Source of the DNA: Ectopseudomonas chengduensis
Lineage (GTDB): Bacteria; Pseudomonadota; Gammaproteobacteria; Pseudomonadales; Pseudomonadaceae
Reading direction: 5' to 3'
Assembly: GCF_900102635.1 (NCBI RefSeq)
Contig: NZ_FMZQ01000005.1
Coordinates: forward strand, 209,926-273,925
DNA length: 64,000 bases
In this document: piece after piece, positions 62,776 through 64,000 of the stretch
Numbering within the stretch: the first letter of the stretch is position 1
Layout of the letters: every line of letters begins with the position of its first letter
Notes under the pieces: generated by a model
Told to the model about the DNA's origin: nothing
What the model saw: the letters and a program-made list of their open reading frames with translations, nothing else
Databases searched by the model: none
Translations under genes and position numbers: made by a program

Positions 62776-62986
62776 GGCCAATACCTGTTCTTGTTCTTTC
62801 AGAAACGCTCATCGGCAACGGCCGGTAGCACCAGTTCACGCACATAACTGGCATCGGACAGGCTCGGCCGTGTTCGAACCAGAGCGGCGACATCGTGCAG
62901 TGGAATCGACTGTCCTTCGCCATTTTGTGCCGCCTGCATGGGCGCGACGGTTGTTTGTAGCAGGGGGCTACGGATTCGGGGTACGA

Positions 62987-63349
62987 CTATTGACCGTCCG
63001 GCTCCGACCATACGGCAAATTCATTGCCGCCCGGCTCGACGAAGTGAAAGCGTCTGCCTCCAGGGAAAGAAAAGATCGGTTTGACGATTTCCCCACCGGC
63101 AGCCTCGACCTTGGTCAGGGTGTCTTCCAGTTGTGCGCTATAGAACACGATCAGCGCGCTGCCGTTGTCGCTGCGCGCGGACATCTCGGCGCTGAAGAAA
63201 CCACCATCCAGGCCTTCGTCGGCGAAGGCGGCGTAATCGGGACCGTAGTCCGTGAATCGCCAGCTGAAAACGGTCTGGAAGAAGGCTTTGGTAGCCGGCA
63301 GATCGCGGGTGGGATATTCGACGTAATTGATCTTCTCGTGAGCAGGCAT
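62987..63349 (-). CDS. VOC-family (glyoxalase-like) protein
   Basis: A 120-residue single-module vicinal oxygen chelate protein: KINYVEYPTRDLPATKAFFQTVF at the start, FSAEMSARSDNGSALIVFYSAQLEDTLTKVEAAGGEIVKPIFSFPGGRRFHFVEPGGNEFAVW at the end. The last part resembles the glyoxalase/bleomycin resistance fold with the metal ligand positions H..E. The substrate is unknown. It has an ATG at 63349. The 211-base stretch between it and the DinB gene holds no gene I support. Confidence 0.82.
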   Translation of the reverse strand: MPAHEKINYVEYPTRDLPATKAFFQTVFSWRFTDYGPDYAAFADEGLDGGFFSAEMSARSDNGSALIVFYSAQLEDTLTKVEAAGGEIVKPIFSFPGGRRFHFVEPGGNEFAVWSEPDGQ

Positions 63350-63381
63350 GCCGGATTCCTTGGCGGTAAAAGAGAGAGGGG

Positions 63382-63618
63382 TTACTGACGTGATTTGGCC
63401 AGATCGATGGCGGCCTGGATAGCAGCACGTGCTTGTGGGCTGTTCTTCCAGCAGGTCGAGCCCAGCTGACCGGCTACTGCGGTGACGATATCGCCGACGC
63501 TGGCTTTGGCCAATTCCTGCAAGGAGTTTATGCCGATCTGTTCGAGTCGCTGTACGACGGTCGGGCCTACGCCTTTAACGTTCAGAAGGGCTTGGTGTTC
63601 ATCGGTTGGGAAGGGCAT
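63382..63618 (-). CDS. Helix-hairpin-helix domain protein
   Basis: A 78-residue protein: LLNVKGVGPTVVQRLEQIGINSLQELAKASVGDIVTAVAGQLGSTCWKNSPQARAAIQAAIDLA, a helix-hairpin-helix unit (KGVGPTVVQRL) of the type seen in DUF4332 or TfoX-like C-terminal domains and competence proteins, likely contacting nucleic acid. Start is ATG 63618 (MPFPTDEHQ) or GTG 63633 (five residues more). It precedes the VOC gene on the same strand with 32 bases between them. Confidence 0.7.
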   Translation of the reverse strand: MPFPTDEHQALLNVKGVGPTVVQRLEQIGINSLQELAKASVGDIVTAVAGQLGSTCWKNSPQARAAIQAAIDLAKSRQ

Positions 63619-63659
63619 AGGGATTGTTAGCACGCTTTGGTTAAGGGGCGGGCTTTAGC

Positions 63660-64000
63660 CCAATGTCATCAACTTTGGAAATTATCCATAAATATCATAT
63701 AATTAGCGCTCAAATCAGTGCATGGGAGAAGCCCTTTTGACTACCTATACCGCATCGCTTGACACCGCCAGCCAAACCCTGGCTTGAAAATTGTACAAAA
63801 AATAACCAGCCCGCTCGATTGTCCCGCCTTCATCGCCGCCCACCGCCAGAATCCTCAAGACTTTACCCGCCGACGCCAGCTCACCTTCAAGAACCTCGTC
63901 CTGTTCCTGCTCAATCAGCCGCGCACGGCCCTGCAAACCGAACTCGATCAGTTCTATCGCGTACTCAATCAGGCGTCGACTGAGACGCAAATGGTCACTG
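63660..64000 (+). mobile_element. Left part of an IS4-type insertion sequence, cut by the window end
   Basis: From about 63660 the sequence changes: a low-GC leader (CAATGTCATCAACTTTGGAA, then ATCATATAATTAGCGC) followed by a transposase N-terminus that runs to the window end. The exact left terminus and target duplication cannot be set without the right end. Such a low-GC leader is unlike the rest of the window. Confidence 0.7.
63784..64000 (+). CDS. IS4-family transposase, N-terminal fragment
   Basis: About 72 residues of transposase in an open frame up to the window end: a start TTG 63784 gives (M)KIVQKITSPLDCPAFIAAHRQ, followed by RRRQLTFKNLVLFLLNQPRTALQTELDQFY. FIA-HR...FTRRR-LTF..LVLFLLNQ..-ALQ-ELD.F is typical of the N-terminal part of an IS4-family transposase with the long RHS/IS231 group leader. 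No ATG is in frame upstream, because a TGA stop at 63760-63762 closes the frame. The catalytic DDE residues lie beyond the window. Confidence 0.8.
   Translation, partial: MKIVQKITSPLDCPAFIAAHRQNPQDFTRRRQLTFKNLVLFLLNQPRTALQTELDQFYRVLNQASTETQMVT

Noticed and set aside
62799..63011. 70-codon minus-strand frame between the DinB and VOC genes
   Set aside because: No ribosome site, no recognised domain and it overlaps the end of the VOC gene; possibly a remnant but I cannot support it.

Overview
The window is GC-rich, tightly packed gammaproteobacterial chromosome and is almost certainly from a Pseudomonas. The grounds are gene content and order (ccmI; gcl-hyi-glxR-ttuD-pykF; moaA2; puuD-allA-uraD-puuE//uraH; xdhABC-guaD; alkB; gntR-smc-zipA-ligA; folE; prmB; aroC), the familiar Pseudomonas intergenic palindromes, and agreement with the P. 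aeruginosa order as I remember it. I cannot assign a species.

Layout. 0-4.7 kb: the end of ccmI, a lipoprotein, a DASS-type anion transporter, a voltage-gated K+ channel with a C-terminal zinc ribbon, and a urea transporter. 4.9-11.9 kb (minus strand): pykF, glycerate kinase ttuD, glxR, hyi and gcl, which take glyoxylate to pyruvate. 12.2-18.8 kb: a GlcG/HbpS-like protein, a RutR-like TetR regulator divergent from a second moaA, an orphan solute-binding protein, an NCS1 permease and a Tsx-like porin. 18.8-28.1 kb: a xanthine/urate permease, then puuD, allA, uraD, puuE, with uraH divergent, an AzgA-like purine permease and an FCD-type GntR regulator. 28.4-34.9 kb: guaD, xdhC, xdhB and xdhA. 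35.2-44.3 kb: alkane monooxygenase alkB and its divergent GntR regulator, then smc, zipA and ligA. 44.4-54.8 kb: housekeeping and small genes, including folE, an Smr protein, prmB, aroC, an MFS transporter and an acireductone-dioxygenase-like protein that has lost its metal ligands. 54.3-63.6 kb: ogt and alkA repair genes, an AraC regulator facing a monooxygenase-esterase-SDR operon, rraB, a glutamine amidotransferase, and DinB, VOC and HhH proteins. The window ends in the left part of an IS4-type insertion sequence.

How it works together. The 5-35 kb block is a near-complete route from guanine, hypoxanthine or xanthine through urate, allantoin and ureidoglycolate to glyoxylate, then via tartronate semialdehyde and glycerate to pyruvate, with several uptake systems and a molybdenum-cofactor gene for xanthine dehydrogenase. 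Allantoicase is missing from the cluster. The most interesting signal is regulatory: two palindrome types, TTGTRYACAA (called A box here) and TTGACC-N4-GGTCAA (B box), recur at nearly every promoter of this block and I did not find them in the flanking regions. B boxes match the known RutR operator and a RutR-like regulator is encoded inside the block. A boxes look like GntR/FCD operators; a GntR/FCD gene lies inside the block and has an A box in front of it.

Many gene gaps carry paired REP-like palindromes of several families. I found no CRISPR array, tRNA or rRNA.
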